DNA of 64,000 bases, taken from positions 1,550,001 to 1,614,000 of the forward strand of contig NZ_AP014879.1 in the NCBI RefSeq assembly GCF_002355735.1. Direction: 5' to 3'. The translations under genes and the position numbers were made by a program. The stretch is from Sulfuricaulis limicola. GTDB lineage: Bacteria; Pseudomonadota; Gammaproteobacteria; Acidiferrobacterales; Sulfurifustaceae. The notes under the pieces were generated by a model. The model searched no databases and was not told the DNA's origin. It saw nothing but the letters and a program-made list of their open reading frames with translations. Positions 29,036 through 39,041 of the stretch are shown here, one piece after another (position 1 is the first letter of the stretch; every line of letters starts with the position of its first letter).

Positions 29036-30790
29036 TCAGTCAAAAGAATATTTTACCCGATAAACGCTCTCGGCCAGGATGAGCGGGCGGCGCAGAAGAT
29101 ACAACCGGCCTTGCACGTCCCGCCCCGACTCGCGGCGCAACACGGCGGCGTGACTTCCGACCTCGGTAAAGCCGGCGTCGGCGGCGAGCGCGCGGATGTA
29201 GTTGTCGGAATGGGCATAGCGTCCCGTTTGCCGCAACACGAATGTCCCGTTGTCGTCGCCGGTCTCGACGGAAAACGCCAGAATCCCGCCGGGTCTGAGC
29301 GCCGTGGCGCAGGCGGCGAATACCTCCCGCAGATCGCCCAGATAGACGAACACGTCGGCGGCGATGGCGAGGTCCCACGCAGCCGCTTTCGATCGCAGGC
29401 TGGCGGTGATGTCGCCAACTTCCAGCGCATCATACAGGTTGCCCTGTTTCGCCTTCTCGATCATCCGCGGGGAAAGATCGACACCCTGCATGAAATGCGC
29501 GATGTCACGGAAAAGCGGCGCGCACAATCCGGTGCCGCAGCCCAGGTCGATGATGTCCTGCGACTTCCCCGCCGGCGCCACATGCTGCCGCATCAGTTCA
29601 CGCAGCAGCTGCGGTGTGCGGTACTGCAGCGTTCCGACCAGCTTCTCGTCGAACGTGTCGGCTGCCTCGTCGAAAAGCGAGGCAACATAGGCGGCCGGCG
29701 CCGTGGATGGCGTGTCTCCCCGCTGCGCCGCCAGCAGGTGCCGCGCCTGGTCGTCGTGCGGGTTGATGCGCAGAATTTCCTCGAAATGTTTCGCCGCCTC
29801 TTCATGGTGGCCCGCGGCTTGCAGACCGAAGGCAAGCCGGTAATGCGCCTGCAGATGATCGTTGTCGAGCGCGATCGTCCGGCGATAAGCGGCTTCGGCC
29901 TTGCCGAACAGCCTCTGGACGCGAAAACTCTCCCCCATGAGGTAATGCACCCCGGGCAGATCCTGCCTGAGATCCAGGACTCTCCGGTAGCTTTCAACCG
30001 CGGCCGCAGGCTCGCCCAGCCGGTCGAGAACCATGCCCAGTCGCAGATGGGCCTCGGGGAATCCCGGCAGGAGGTCCGCGGCCTGCGCGTAGTGCCGGCG
30101 TGCCTGCTGAATTTCATCACGGCCTTCGAGCAGGCCCGCCAGCGTGAAGTGCGCCTCGCCGGTACGCGGCTCCAGGGCGATGGCGCGCATGGCCGCGGCT
30201 TCCGCCTCAGCGAACTTGCGCTGGCCGATTCTGGCCTGTGCCAACATGCTCCACGCCCGCACCAGTTCCGGCTCGATCTTCAGCGCCGCTTCATAGCCTG
30301 CCTCGGCTTCGGCGAACCTTCCCTGTGCCTGCAGGGCATTTGCCAGGTTGAAGTGCGCCGGCGCGGAGCCGGGTTGAAGCGCGAGCGACCGGTGGCAGCA
30401 TTCTTCAGCGCGAGTCAGCTGTTTCGCCAAGCCGTGGGCGATGCCGAGCGTCAGCCAGATATCGGCATTGTCCGGCTGCAACGCGGCCGCCTGCTGGAGC
30501 CGGTCAATCGCCGCCGCGTGTTCGCCGAGGGTCGCCAGCAACTTGCCAAGTCCGAATTGGGCCTCGACCTGGCCGGGATTGAGCTCAACCGCCCTGCCGA
30601 GCGCCATTAGGGCCGTGGCGCTGTCGCCGGTATCAGCGCTGACACAGCCATACAAAAACCAGTCATCGGATGTCGCGCCGGATGTCTCGCAAACCCGCCG
30701 ACACAGCTCGATCGCTTCCTGTGGCCGTCCGGTCCTGAACAGCTGCTCGACGCGGTCGGCCGTGGTGTTGCGCTGCGGGTCTGTCATCAT
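29036..30790 (-). CDS. TPR-containing class I SAM methyltransferase
   Basis: An array of roughly eleven TPRs fills the first ~370 residues (EAIELCRRVCETSG, LGKLLATLGEHAAAIDRLQQ, HFNLANALQAQGRFAEAEAG and others). The SAM fold follows: IIDLGCGTGLCAPLFRD (about residue 411), GVDLSPRMIEKAKQ, LAIAADVFVYLGDLREVF and LRPGGILAFSVET. Substrate unknown; the architecture is mirrored by the gene at 44129-45655. Two adjacent ATGs (30790, 30787) are possible starts. It sits between a GT41 gene and a PEP-CTERM gene on the same strand. Confidence 0.9.
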   Translation of the reverse strand: MMTDPQRNTTADRVEQLFRTGRPQEAIELCRRVCETSGATSDDWFLYGCVSADTGDSATALMALGRAVELNPGQVEAQFGLGKLLATLGEHAAAIDRLQQAAALQPDNADIWLTLGIAHGLAKQLTRAEECCHRSLALQPGSAPAHFNLANALQAQGRFAEAEAGYEAALKIEPELVRAWSMLAQARIGQRKFAEAEAAAMRAIALEPRTGEAHFTLAGLLEGRDEIQQARRHYAQAADLLPGFPEAHLRLGMVLDRLGEPAAAVESYRRVLDLRQDLPGVHYLMGESFRVQRLFGKAEAAYRRTIALDNDHLQAHYRLAFGLQAAGHHEEAAKHFEEILRINPHDDQARHLLAAQRGDTPSTAPAAYVASLFDEAADTFDEKLVGTLQYRTPQLLRELMRQHVAPAGKSQDIIDLGCGTGLCAPLFRDIAHFMQGVDLSPRMIEKAKQGNLYDALEVGDITASLRSKAAAWDLAIAADVFVYLGDLREVFAACATALRPGGILAFSVETGDDNGTFVLRQTGRYAHSDNYIRALAADAGFTEVGSHAAVLRRESGRDVQGRLYLLRRPLILAESVYRVKYSFD

Positions 30791-31081
30791 GGATTTGCTT
30801 GCACAATTAAATGGATTTTACGGGCTAACGCCCTGCTCCGGGCGGCATCAGATGCCTTCCCGCACGGCTTGCAGCGTCAACGGTACCTGAAATGGGGGAT
30901 GTTTTCCAAGCGAGCGGCCGGTATCGTGGGAACCCACCGGTTTGGCATGGCAGAAACGGATCAGCGTGTTCAGCGGCGCGACGACACGCGCTGAACATCG
31001 CTGATTTCGCGGACATCTCTCCGTGAGGCGGATAATGTGCCCGGGGCCGGCCCGTGCCCGGCGATCAAAAAACTTGTTTTT

Positions 31082-32341
31082 TCAGCTGCTGCGCCGGCGC
31101 CGCGCGACGCCCATCAGCCCGAGCAAGCCGGAACCGAACAACCAGGCCGCCGCCGGCACCGGCACGACGCTCGCCGTGCTCACATAGTCCGAGTGGCCGG
31201 TGGGAGCGATGAAGTCCAGCGTGCGCGAACCATCGGCACGCAACATGAACGCATAGCCGCCAAAGGCGTTGCTGTGCCAGACCGCGCCTGGCGTGCCGGC
31301 GGGAACAATCGTGACATCCCAGCGCTGGCCGCTGGCGCCGGTCGTGGGGTTGGAATCGGTCCGCATTTTCCGGCTGCCATCGGGATTGAACGAATCCGCG
31401 GAAACCCAGACGCCCGCCGGCACCACACCCGCGCCGAGGAATGAAACCAGGTTCTGATAAGCCGGATCGAGCGCGGCTCCGGATACCACACCGTTGGCAT
31501 CGAGCGGATTGATGGCGGGATTGCTGTTGTTCATCACCGCGCTGCCGGAAAAGTTCATGGGCACGCCTTCGACGGTGGTGGTGGTCACGACGTAATCACC
31601 GTAACTGCGCATGACGAAGCCCGGGATCAACTGCGTCGAGGAGAACGTGCCGGGATTGGTGCCATAGTCGTAATACACGTCCATGGCGAAATCGAAGGTC
31701 ACCTGCCCCGCCATGATGCCGACGCCGTTGGGGTCGGCGTTGAGCACCGAGCCGCACCATCCCTGCGCGTCCGAGATCGCGTACGGCTGGAAGTTGAAGA
31801 ACGTGTCTTTTGTCGTGCTGGCCTTGATTCCGGCCGTGTCCGAGTACTTGAACACGTCGTAGAAGCCGAACGACATGTCGCTTTTGCCGATATTATAGTT
31901 GCCGGCCTTGTCTATCTGCATGTTGCTGAAGGTGCTGTTGACTGGCGTCGTGTAGGCCCATTGGTAAAAATTCACCGCCCCGTCCATGTTAGCCCGGGGA
32001 TACGGCGATGAACTCGTGGTTGAATCCGTCAGCTCCCGGTAGGCGTCGTACGGTGCATCGCGCGTGATTCCGTCGGGATTGTTCGTGATGACATGCTGAA
32101 CCTGGCCGATGCGCGAGGCATCGAAGCCGGACCCAACCTGGAAATCATTCGCACCGACGCCCGTCGGACCGGTGTAACCCCAATCGTTGAAAGTGATGGC
32201 ACCGGTTGTGCCGGAACTGATGGTGGGATCAATGGTCGTGGTCCACGTGGTCGGTGTTGCCGCCATGAGCACCGGACTCACCATCGAAACAAGCGCCGCA
32301 CCGATGCCGCTGGCAAGCGTTTTCCTCGTCACGTCTTTCAT
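31082..32341 (-). CDS. PEP-CTERM surface protein embedded in the modification island
   Basis: Signal peptide MKDVTRKTLASGIGAALVSM (cut near LMAA), a 360-residue Thr/Ser/Asn/Gly-rich body (TTWTTTIDPTISSGTTGAIT, YRELTDSTTSSSPYPRAN, VVTTTTVEGVPMNFSGSAVM) and sorting tail VVPVPAAAWLFGSGLLGLMG then VARRRRSS. Not a member of the NFTMLD family. The ATG at 32341 is preceded by AGGAGGAGTGAA; a longer open frame to 32425 lacks a ribosome site. It is flanked by GT41 (upstream) and TPR-methyltransferase (downstream) genes on the same strand, which makes it a natural candidate substrate for them. 419 residues. Confidence 0.9.
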   Translation of the reverse strand: MKDVTRKTLASGIGAALVSMVSPVLMAATPTTWTTTIDPTISSGTTGAITFNDWGYTGPTGVGANDFQVGSGFDASRIGQVQHVITNNPDGITRDAPYDAYRELTDSTTSSSPYPRANMDGAVNFYQWAYTTPVNSTFSNMQIDKAGNYNIGKSDMSFGFYDVFKYSDTAGIKASTTKDTFFNFQPYAISDAQGWCGSVLNADPNGVGIMAGQVTFDFAMDVYYDYGTNPGTFSSTQLIPGFVMRSYGDYVVTTTTVEGVPMNFSGSAVMNNSNPAINPLDANGVVSGAALDPAYQNLVSFLGAGVVPAGVWVSADSFNPDGSRKMRTDSNPTTGASGQRWDVTIVPAGTPGAVWHSNAFGGYAFMLRADGSRTLDFIAPTGHSDYVSTASVVPVPAAAWLFGSGLLGLMGVARRRRSS

Positions 32342-32618
32342 TTCACTCCTCCTGTCGATCTGGTTTTGAAGCACATTGGTGCCTTCCAGGCTGATGAATG
32401 GGGACCTTTGCGGAATTCCCCTCAATCACGATCCAGCGCCCGGTTTCTTGAACGGCGATCAACACGAGACCATAAAAACCATGGAATTATCAGTGCCTTT
32501 TGTTACATATTTCCTCATTGAGACTACTTTATTTTTCACGACCGGCTCGATCATGCAATGTTTCGCGTCGGGAAAGACACAAAAAAGCTCTATTGATCCG
32601 GCTGAATGCATCCCGGCA

Positions 32619-34436
32619 TCATTGAACAATCAGATCCTTGAGCACTCTGGTCATCTCCGCGCCGCACCACTTCGAATCGAGAAATTTCGGCGGCTTGGTC
32701 ATTCTCTGGCTGATCTCTTTGGCAAGTTGCCGGCGTTTTTCCCGGTCCTGTCCCAATTCCACGGCCAGGCGAATAAACGCTTCCTCGTCGGAGGCGATCA
32801 GCTGCGGGAGATCCATGTCGCGCAACGCGCCTGAGGCCATCCGGGAGCGCTGTGAATTTCCCTCCAGCACGACGGTCGGAACGCCGACCAGCAAGGGGTC
32901 AATCAGGGAGGTCATGCCGGAATGCGGAAAGGAATCCAGGTAAACATCCGCCACGCTGCCCAGCATGGCCCGGACATCGGCGATATCCGGCAATGGCGGC
33001 TTGATCGCCACGCGATTGACGTCAATGCCGAGCCGCTTGCAGGTGGCCGTAATGCGCAGGAACAGCGGACCCACGAAATAATAATTCGTCCAGTTCAGAT
33101 TGAAGGGATAGAGCAGCAGTCTCGAACCGGGGGTGGCCGCCAGGATCCGGATCCAGGTTTCCTCCAGCTCGGGCGTAATCTTGAAGAAATTCGCCCCCGC
33201 GGCGTAGACCGTCACATCTTCGGGAATCCCCAGCATGGCCCGGCTGATGTTTTGAGTCGCCGCCCGTTCGTTCTGCTGTCCGAAATCGAAACAGAGAACG
33301 GGGCCGTCCATGCACACCAGCTTTTCCGTGTAATGCTCCTGCGCGCCTTTGACCGGCTCGGAAAGATGGCCGGAGACGAACACGTCCAGATTATGAAACC
33401 CGGTCGTGACCGGCGAGCAACCGCCCGTGAGCTGAAGGCGCGCCAGGCGATGCGCGCACAACTGCACGAAAGTGGACGTTCCGGCGGCCAGGTTGGTCCC
33501 GATCCAGATGGCATCAAGGTCCAGGGCGCGGATGATTTCAACGGATGCCTTGATGTCAGCGGGTATCTCCACCAGCCGGTCGGCGCGTGCGGAGCAATAT
33601 TTCTCCAGCTCCGCGCTCTTCTTGTCGCGGATGGCGCGCGTGATGAGAACGACCTCGATGGCGTCGCGGTCGAGATGCGCGAACACCGGCAGGGTCGCGA
33701 AGGTCTCGGACCGGGGGTCAAGGTCCTGCATGAGCACGCCGAAGCGGATGCGGCCGCCGTCCCGCGCGCGCGGACCGAACTGGAAATCGGGCCGGGCGTC
33801 CCACAGTTCCTGCGCGAGTTCGATCAGCTCGGCACGCTTGCGGCAGAGATCGCGCAGGTTGTGCCAGGAAAAATAAAGTGACACGAAGGAGGCGTACTGC
33901 AGGAACGCACGCAACACTTCCTGCCAGTGGGCGGAAGAACGATTAGCCAGGATATTGGCGTGGAGATAATCCACCCAGCGCGAAACATTCCGGTAGTAAA
34001 GCTCGATCTCGCCCTTCTCCCTGAACAACCACTGCTGCCCCAACACGCACCGGAACACGGTGCGCAACATCCAGACGGGAATGCCGGGCAATGTTTCGCA
34101 GGGCAGGTACTTGTATGGATTTTCATAGAGCGACGCCGCCAGGACCGCGTTCAGGGCGGCGTGATTCGCATTGTCCCCGGTCACCTGCCGCATCACTTCG
34201 GCGACAAACTCCCGCTCCTGATCCAAAGCGGGATATCCCGAGATACCGCCATTGAGCATCGTGAAGCAGGCTTCACCGAAGTCGCTCTTGTAGAGCGGTT
34301 CCAGCCGGGCAGGTGGCGTCGCCAGCAGCGTCCGCGCCATCTCGTGCCGGAGACCGAGCATGCGCCGCGCCCAGATGAGGTCCGCCGGGTTCCTCCCCAG
34401 CTGTGTCAAAATTTCTTCGAGGCGTTGTGAATACAT
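32619..34436 (-). CDS. divergent GT41-like glycosyltransferase without clear TPRs
   Basis: The first ~220 residues are helical without obvious TPR periodicity (QRLEEILTQLGRNPADLIWA, WVDYLHANILANRSSAHWQE). From about residue 228 there is an OGT/SPINDLY-like double Rossmann region: IRFGVLMQDLDPRSETFATL, DLDAIWIGTNLAAGTSTFVQ, LQLTGGCSPVTTGFHNLDVF, FFKITPELEETWIRILAATP, and the donor-binding equivalent SFPHSGMTSLIDPLLVGVPT with EGNSQRSRMASGAL. That places it near GT41, but it is clearly divergent from the copies at 27023 and 39042, so donor or acceptor may differ. 605 residues. Confidence 0.8.
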   Translation of the reverse strand: MYSQRLEEILTQLGRNPADLIWARRMLGLRHEMARTLLATPPARLEPLYKSDFGEACFTMLNGGISGYPALDQEREFVAEVMRQVTGDNANHAALNAVLAASLYENPYKYLPCETLPGIPVWMLRTVFRCVLGQQWLFREKGEIELYYRNVSRWVDYLHANILANRSSAHWQEVLRAFLQYASFVSLYFSWHNLRDLCRKRAELIELAQELWDARPDFQFGPRARDGGRIRFGVLMQDLDPRSETFATLPVFAHLDRDAIEVVLITRAIRDKKSAELEKYCSARADRLVEIPADIKASVEIIRALDLDAIWIGTNLAAGTSTFVQLCAHRLARLQLTGGCSPVTTGFHNLDVFVSGHLSEPVKGAQEHYTEKLVCMDGPVLCFDFGQQNERAATQNISRAMLGIPEDVTVYAAGANFFKITPELEETWIRILAATPGSRLLLYPFNLNWTNYYFVGPLFLRITATCKRLGIDVNRVAIKPPLPDIADVRAMLGSVADVYLDSFPHSGMTSLIDPLLVGVPTVVLEGNSQRSRMASGALRDMDLPQLIASDEEAFIRLAVELGQDREKRRQLAKEISQRMTKPPKFLDSKWCGAEMTRVLKDLIVQ

Positions 34437-34864
34437 GGTCAGGAGTTCATTGCCGCGCCGCGAAACCGGCTGCAGTCCGGCGCCGTAACGATTCGTTTCC
34501 GGGCGATCAATCGCGGTGCTTCAGCAGGTTCTGTTATCGTCGCGGAAATCGACGCGCGGCCTGCCGCGTTTTATAATCGGAACCTCCCGGGTGTACGGGA
34601 TATTTCCGTGTACGGCATGGCGGACGTGCGGATCAACAGGCCTCTCCCCGGGATGCCACACGCAGGCAGGCTGCCGGGGGAACCCGTCAGGCGTGAAAAA
34701 ACGGACGCCATTACCGGCGAAATTATCGCGAACAGTGAAGGCGAGAAGCTCTGACTTGTATTTTATGTGTTCACGCATAAGCGATGTCATCGTGTGCCTG
34801 GCGATTTACCATCGTAAACTCCGGCAGTTTCCCGAATTGTGGAATTTAAGGTAAGGCCAGGTCA
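34437..34864. other. 428-bp divergent intergenic region
   Basis: Lies between the minus-strand GT41-like gene and the plus-strand FkbM operon. A TATAAT at 34572-34577 could be a plus-strand -10 but has no good -35. No sigma-54 box and no convincing small gene were seen. Confidence 0.4.
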
Positions 34865-35725
34865 ATGCCAGAATTCGATTATCTGGTTGGTGGGCACAAA
34901 ATCCGGCTCCCGGAAGGCCACGCCCTGCCCGACTACCAGAGCCGGTACAGGCGTTATGACTACACGCTGGGCGAACTCGCCGGAATCGTATCAGAAAAAT
35001 ATCCGGGCTCTCCCCGAATTGATGTTGGGGCCAACATCGGGGACTCCTGGGCGTTGATGAACAAGCACGTCATCACGGAAACGCTCCTGATTGAGGGCGA
35101 CCCTGCCTACACCAACCTGCTGAAGTTTAACGTAAACCGGCTGGGTCACCCGGCGCAGGTTTGCGAAGCCTTCTGCGGAACGACGAGCGGGACCGTTTCA
35201 GAGCAAAGCATCCGGAGGACCGGAGCCGGGACGTCCAGCATCAACAATGCCGCCGCGCCCGCGGGCGATGCGACCATACCGATCCTCACCTTCCATGAAA
35301 TTCTCGATCGGCATCCTGTTTTCAAGTCATCCAGACTCATCAAGCTCGATACCGACGGATACGATTTCGGCATCCTTGAAGCCTATGCTTCGCTTTTTTC
35401 GCAAATGCAGGCGACGGTTTACTATGAGTGCGCGCCTTTCGAACAGGAAAGGGGCCTGGACGAGAGCTTAAAATCCTTTCAGGAACTGGTTAAATTCTTC
35501 AAATATTATGTCGTCTATGACAATTTCGGACACTTCATGTGCAGCATGGAAGGCGACAACCTGCTCGAAAAATATCTCGAATTGATGGTGTTTCTGGTTT
35601 CAAATAGAGTAGACGGCGCAGCGGTTTATTATTTCGACATTGCGGCATTTACTCCAGACAATAAAGACTTGTTTTTAAAATTGAAGGATCTTGAAATATC
35701 CCGTTTTTTCAGGCGCCACTCGTGA
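34865..35725 (+). CDS. FkbM-family methyltransferase
   Basis: Rossmann-fold methyltransferase of the FkbM type, often acting on sugar hydroxyls in glycan synthesis. The SAM-binding signature is RIDVGANIGDSWALMNK (about residue 57), followed by ETLLIEGDPAYTNLLKFNVN, RLIKLDTDGYDFGILEAYAS and TVYYECAPFE, which is the FkbM acidic loop pattern. 286 residues, cytoplasmic. First gene of a tight plus-strand operon: FkbM, GT4, TPR-sulfotransferase, TPR-GT41 with gaps of 15, 22 and 39 bp. AAGGTAAGG just upstream could serve as ribosome site. Confidence 0.85.
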   Translation: MPEFDYLVGGHKIRLPEGHALPDYQSRYRRYDYTLGELAGIVSEKYPGSPRIDVGANIGDSWALMNKHVITETLLIEGDPAYTNLLKFNVNRLGHPAQVCEAFCGTTSGTVSEQSIRRTGAGTSSINNAAAPAGDATIPILTFHEILDRHPVFKSSRLIKLDTDGYDFGILEAYASLFSQMQATVYYECAPFEQERGLDESLKSFQELVKFFKYYVVYDNFGHFMCSMEGDNLLEKYLELMVFLVSNRVDGAAVYYFDIAAFTPDNKDLFLKLKDLEISRFFRRHS

Positions 35726-35740
35726 GGCCTCATTTCGTGA

Positions 35741-36925
35741 ATGGCCGACACAAGGCGCGGAACGCTCCGTGAACCACAAATGAAAATCGGGCTTTATCTG
35801 TACGGCTACGACCCCAAATTGGGCGGCGGCTACACCTTCGTTGACAGCATTGTCACCGCCCTGGGCGCCACCGAAAGCCGCCATGAGGTGTACTGTTTCC
35901 ATTACGGCCAGGGCCAGCCCGCCTCGACGGGCTCCGTGCGCTGGGTGCAACTTATTAATAGTCCCGGCAAGCAGGGGGAACGGCCCCTGAATGACGCGGT
36001 ACTCCGGCACGGGATTGAGCTGGTCTGGTTTGTCACAGTGCCGATTTACGAAACCGTGGATGTGCCTTACATTTTCACGGTCTGGGATTTGATGCATCGC
36101 ACACACCCCTGTTTTCCCGAAGTCGGCGCGTTCGGCGGATGGCCGTGGGATCAGCGCGAGAAGTTCTATCAATATATATTGCCTCGCGCCACTTACGTGG
36201 TTACCGGCAACGAGGCCGGCAAGAAGGATGTGGTGGATTATTACCGGGTGCCGCCGGAGCGGGTCAAAACCCTGCCCTTGCCGACGCCGGAGTTTGCACT
36301 CGGTTCCGTCGCGGCGCGTGCACCGGCCGGATTCAGCGACCGGACGCCGTTCCTGTTCTACCCCGCCCAGTTCTGGCCGCACAAGAATCACGTCACCTTG
36401 CTGTTGGCGCTCAAGATCCTCATTGAACAGCATCATCTGGATTTTTCCATCGTTCTGACCGGAGCCGACAAGGGAAATCTGAATTTCGTCCGGCAGACCG
36501 CGAAGGAACTGGGGCTTGAGGATCGCGCGCATATCCTGGGGTTCGTTTCGCGGGAAGAACTGGTTTACCTGTACCAGAACGCCTTCGCGCTGGCTTATCC
36601 CTCTTTTTTCGGCCCGGACAATATCCCGCCCATGGAGGCATTCGCATCGGGTTGCCCGGTGGTGGCCGCCGGAGTTCCCGGCGCGGAGGAACAAATGGGA
36701 GACGCCGCGCTGTTCTTCGACCCCGCCAGCGAGACGCAACTGGCCGCCAGAATACATGAACTTCATTCCAGACCCGCTCTCCGGGAGACCCTGATCGAGC
36801 GTGGTCGCACACGGGCCCGTCAGTGGACGGCCAGGGATTATGTGCGCAGGATTTTCCAGATAGCGGAAGAATTTCAGCCCATGCGCCGCAACTGGAGCAG
36901 CCGCGAACCCGGCAAGTACCTGTGA
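35741..36925 (+). CDS. GT4-family glycosyltransferase
   Basis: Retaining GT-B glycosyltransferase. The N-terminal acceptor domain starts MKIGLYLYGYDPKLGGGYTF. The C-terminal donor domain has LFYPAQFWPHKNHVTLLLAL, IVLTGADKGN, AHILGFVSREELVYLYQNAF and the E-x7-E type region PSFFGPDNIPPMEAFASGCP. The ATG at 35741 is used; the ATG at 35780 (MKIGLY) matches the family N-terminus better but has no ribosome site. 394 residues. Second gene of the FkbM operon; probably adds a hexose to the glycan handled by its neighbours. Confidence 0.88.
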   Translation: MADTRRGTLREPQMKIGLYLYGYDPKLGGGYTFVDSIVTALGATESRHEVYCFHYGQGQPASTGSVRWVQLINSPGKQGERPLNDAVLRHGIELVWFVTVPIYETVDVPYIFTVWDLMHRTHPCFPEVGAFGGWPWDQREKFYQYILPRATYVVTGNEAGKKDVVDYYRVPPERVKTLPLPTPEFALGSVAARAPAGFSDRTPFLFYPAQFWPHKNHVTLLLALKILIEQHHLDFSIVLTGADKGNLNFVRQTAKELGLEDRAHILGFVSREELVYLYQNAFALAYPSFFGPDNIPPMEAFASGCPVVAAGVPGAEEQMGDAALFFDPASETQLAARIHELHSRPALRETLIERGRTRARQWTARDYVRRIFQIAEEFQPMRRNWSSREPGKYL

Positions 36926-36947
36926 GATCAATTCACCCGGGCCCGAC

Positions 36948-39002
36948 ATGAGCAATCTTCCCAAACTGCTGGCCAGGGGCGGCGCGCTCGTCCGCCAGGG
37001 CGATATCGCCGGTGCGCGGGCGGAATTTGAAAGAGCCGCTCGCGATCACACGCGCAACGCCGAACCCTGGATCAGTCTGGCCGCCGTTCATGGCATGCAG
37101 GGTAACTACGCCGAGGCCTTGCGCTGCGCCCGCAAGGCCGTCGAGCTGGCGCCGCATTCGCTTCAAGCCTGGGTAAATCTCGGAAACGCGGCACAGCATA
37201 CCGGCGAGCTCACCCAGGCGGCGGAGGCCTTTCAGCGGGCGCGCGGGCTGCCGGGCTGTCCTGCCGATATCGTCCTGCAACTCGGCCTGACGCTGGCCCA
37301 GCTCGGGCGCTGGATGGAAGCGGAAAAACCCTTGCGTGAATATCTCGTTCACCACCCCGGTCATCGGGAAGCCACGCTCCGGCTCGCCCGGATTCTGACC
37401 ATCAAGGGCGAAACCGCCGCTGCCGCGGCCATGACCGAGGAGTATTGCCGACGCCACAGCGGCGATACGCGGGCGCTGTTGCAGCTGGGCGCCATTTATC
37501 TCGATCAGGGGCGCCTCCAGGACGCCTGGCGACTGTGCGACCAGGCTATGCGGGAATCCGCCGGCGCGGCGGAGGCATTGCTGTTCAAGGGCACGCTGCT
37601 GACATTCGAAGGACGTCACGCGGCGGCGCGCGAAGTGTATGAACAGCTCGCGCGCCTGCAGCCGGACAATCCGCAGACGCTGATCATGCTGTCGCTCGCC
37701 TGCTACCAGTCGGCCGACCCGGATGCCGGGCTGGCTTACGCGCGCACGGCATTGAAAGCGAATCCGCGCACGATCGACGATCTGACCTCGCTCGGCAACA
37801 TATTCATGATGACCGACCCGGCGGAATCGCGGCGGCTGATGGAAAAGGCGCTGACGCTGGCGCCGGATGATCCGAGGGCGCTGGTGCTCAGGGGACAGGT
37901 GCTGGAATTCGAGGGGGACAAACAGGGGGCCTGGAGCAGCGCGTTCGCAGCCATTGAGCGTGGTTCTGTCAGCACCGAGGCTGTCGTCGTCGCCGCCAAC
38001 GTCGCCCCGTCGGTCGGTCGGACGGAAGAAGCCATCGGCTTGCTCGAACAGGTCGTTGCGCGCGCCGGTATTTCCGCCACGAATCAGCGGGCATTGCACT
38101 TCGCGCTGGCCAATCTGTGCGACAAGGCAAAACAATACGACCGGGCCTTCGATCACGCCGTTATCGCCAACCGGCTGAAGAACGTTCCACAGAACATCCA
38201 TCATGGCCATCTGGCGCAGATCAACAGCCACATGCAGGTGTACGCCGCGACCGCAATCGCGTCACTGCCCCGCTCCACCGTGCGTTCCGAGCTGCCGGTG
38301 TTCATCGTCGGCATGCCGCGCTCCGGGACCAGCCTGGTCGAACAGATCCTCTCCTGCCACAGCAAGGTACATGCCCGCGGCGAGACCACGGACATCGAAA
38401 AACTGGCGGACCAGATTCCCTATTATCCCGATGGCGTGCGCAATCTTGCGCCGGAGAAGCTGAACGTCATGGCGGGTGCCTATGTCCAGCGCTTGCATGA
38501 CATGGCCCCTTCCGCAACCCGCGTCACTGACAAGCTGCCCGGCAACTACATGTATCTCGGCATCATCAGCCAGCTGTTCCCGGGCGCGCGGGTATTGCAC
38601 TGCAAGCGCGACCCGCGCGACATCTGCCTGTCCAATTACTTCATTGATTTTGGCGCGGGGCTGGGCTTTACCTACGATCTCGAGGCGCTGGCGTACACCT
38701 ACAAAGCCTACCAGGAGCTGATGGAGCACTGGAAAGCGATGCTGCCGATCCCGATCCTGGACGTGCAATACGAGGAACTGGTCGAGGAGCCGCGTTCCCA
38801 TGTCGAAGCCATCCTGAAATTCTGCGGTCTCGAGTGGGAAGACGCCTGTCTCGACTTTCATCAATCCAAACGACAGGTGATGACGGCCAGTTACGACCAG
38901 GTGCGGCGCCCGCTGTACAAAAGCTCAAAGGCGCGCTGGAAGAATTATGCGCGGCAGCTGGAGCCGGTCAGCCGTATTCTCGGCCTGAAAGACGACGCAT
39001 GA
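36948..39002 (+). CDS. TPR-containing sulfotransferase
   Basis: About 400 residues of TPRs (LAAVHGMQGNYAEALRCARK, NLGNAAQHTGELTQAAEAFQ and others) are followed by a PAPS-dependent sulfotransferase domain. The 5'-phosphosulfate loop VFIVGMPRSGTSLVEQILS is near residue 448, the 3'-phosphate site at HCKRDPRDICLSNYF, then DVQYEELVEEPRSHVEAILK. This resembles the bacterial TPR-sulfotransferase group related to protein-tyrosine sulfotransferases. Its target could be a protein or a protein-linked sugar. 684 residues; third gene of the FkbM operon, 22 bp after the GT4 gene. Confidence 0.9.
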   Translation: MSNLPKLLARGGALVRQGDIAGARAEFERAARDHTRNAEPWISLAAVHGMQGNYAEALRCARKAVELAPHSLQAWVNLGNAAQHTGELTQAAEAFQRARGLPGCPADIVLQLGLTLAQLGRWMEAEKPLREYLVHHPGHREATLRLARILTIKGETAAAAAMTEEYCRRHSGDTRALLQLGAIYLDQGRLQDAWRLCDQAMRESAGAAEALLFKGTLLTFEGRHAAAREVYEQLARLQPDNPQTLIMLSLACYQSADPDAGLAYARTALKANPRTIDDLTSLGNIFMMTDPAESRRLMEKALTLAPDDPRALVLRGQVLEFEGDKQGAWSSAFAAIERGSVSTEAVVVAANVAPSVGRTEEAIGLLEQVVARAGISATNQRALHFALANLCDKAKQYDRAFDHAVIANRLKNVPQNIHHGHLAQINSHMQVYAATAIASLPRSTVRSELPVFIVGMPRSGTSLVEQILSCHSKVHARGETTDIEKLADQIPYYPDGVRNLAPEKLNVMAGAYVQRLHDMAPSATRVTDKLPGNYMYLGIISQLFPGARVLHCKRDPRDICLSNYFIDFGAGLGFTYDLEALAYTYKAYQELMEHWKAMLPIPILDVQYEELVEEPRSHVEAILKFCGLEWEDACLDFHQSKRQVMTASYDQVRRPLYKSSKARWKNYARQLEPVSRILGLKDDA

Positions 39003-39041
39003 CGACATGCCGCACTGGCGCTGAACGGCGGAATGATTTGA

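Noticed and set aside
27812-30610. 932-codon plus-strand frame opposite the GT41 and TPR-methyltransferase genes
   Set aside because: Spans two real minus-strand genes and the gap between them; no recognisable domain or ribosome site.
32371-32385. Possible sigma-54 box upstream of the 31082-32341 PEP-CTERM gene (GGCACCAATGTGC on the minus strand)
   Set aside because: GG-to-GC spacing is 9 instead of 10 and the -12 element is poor.
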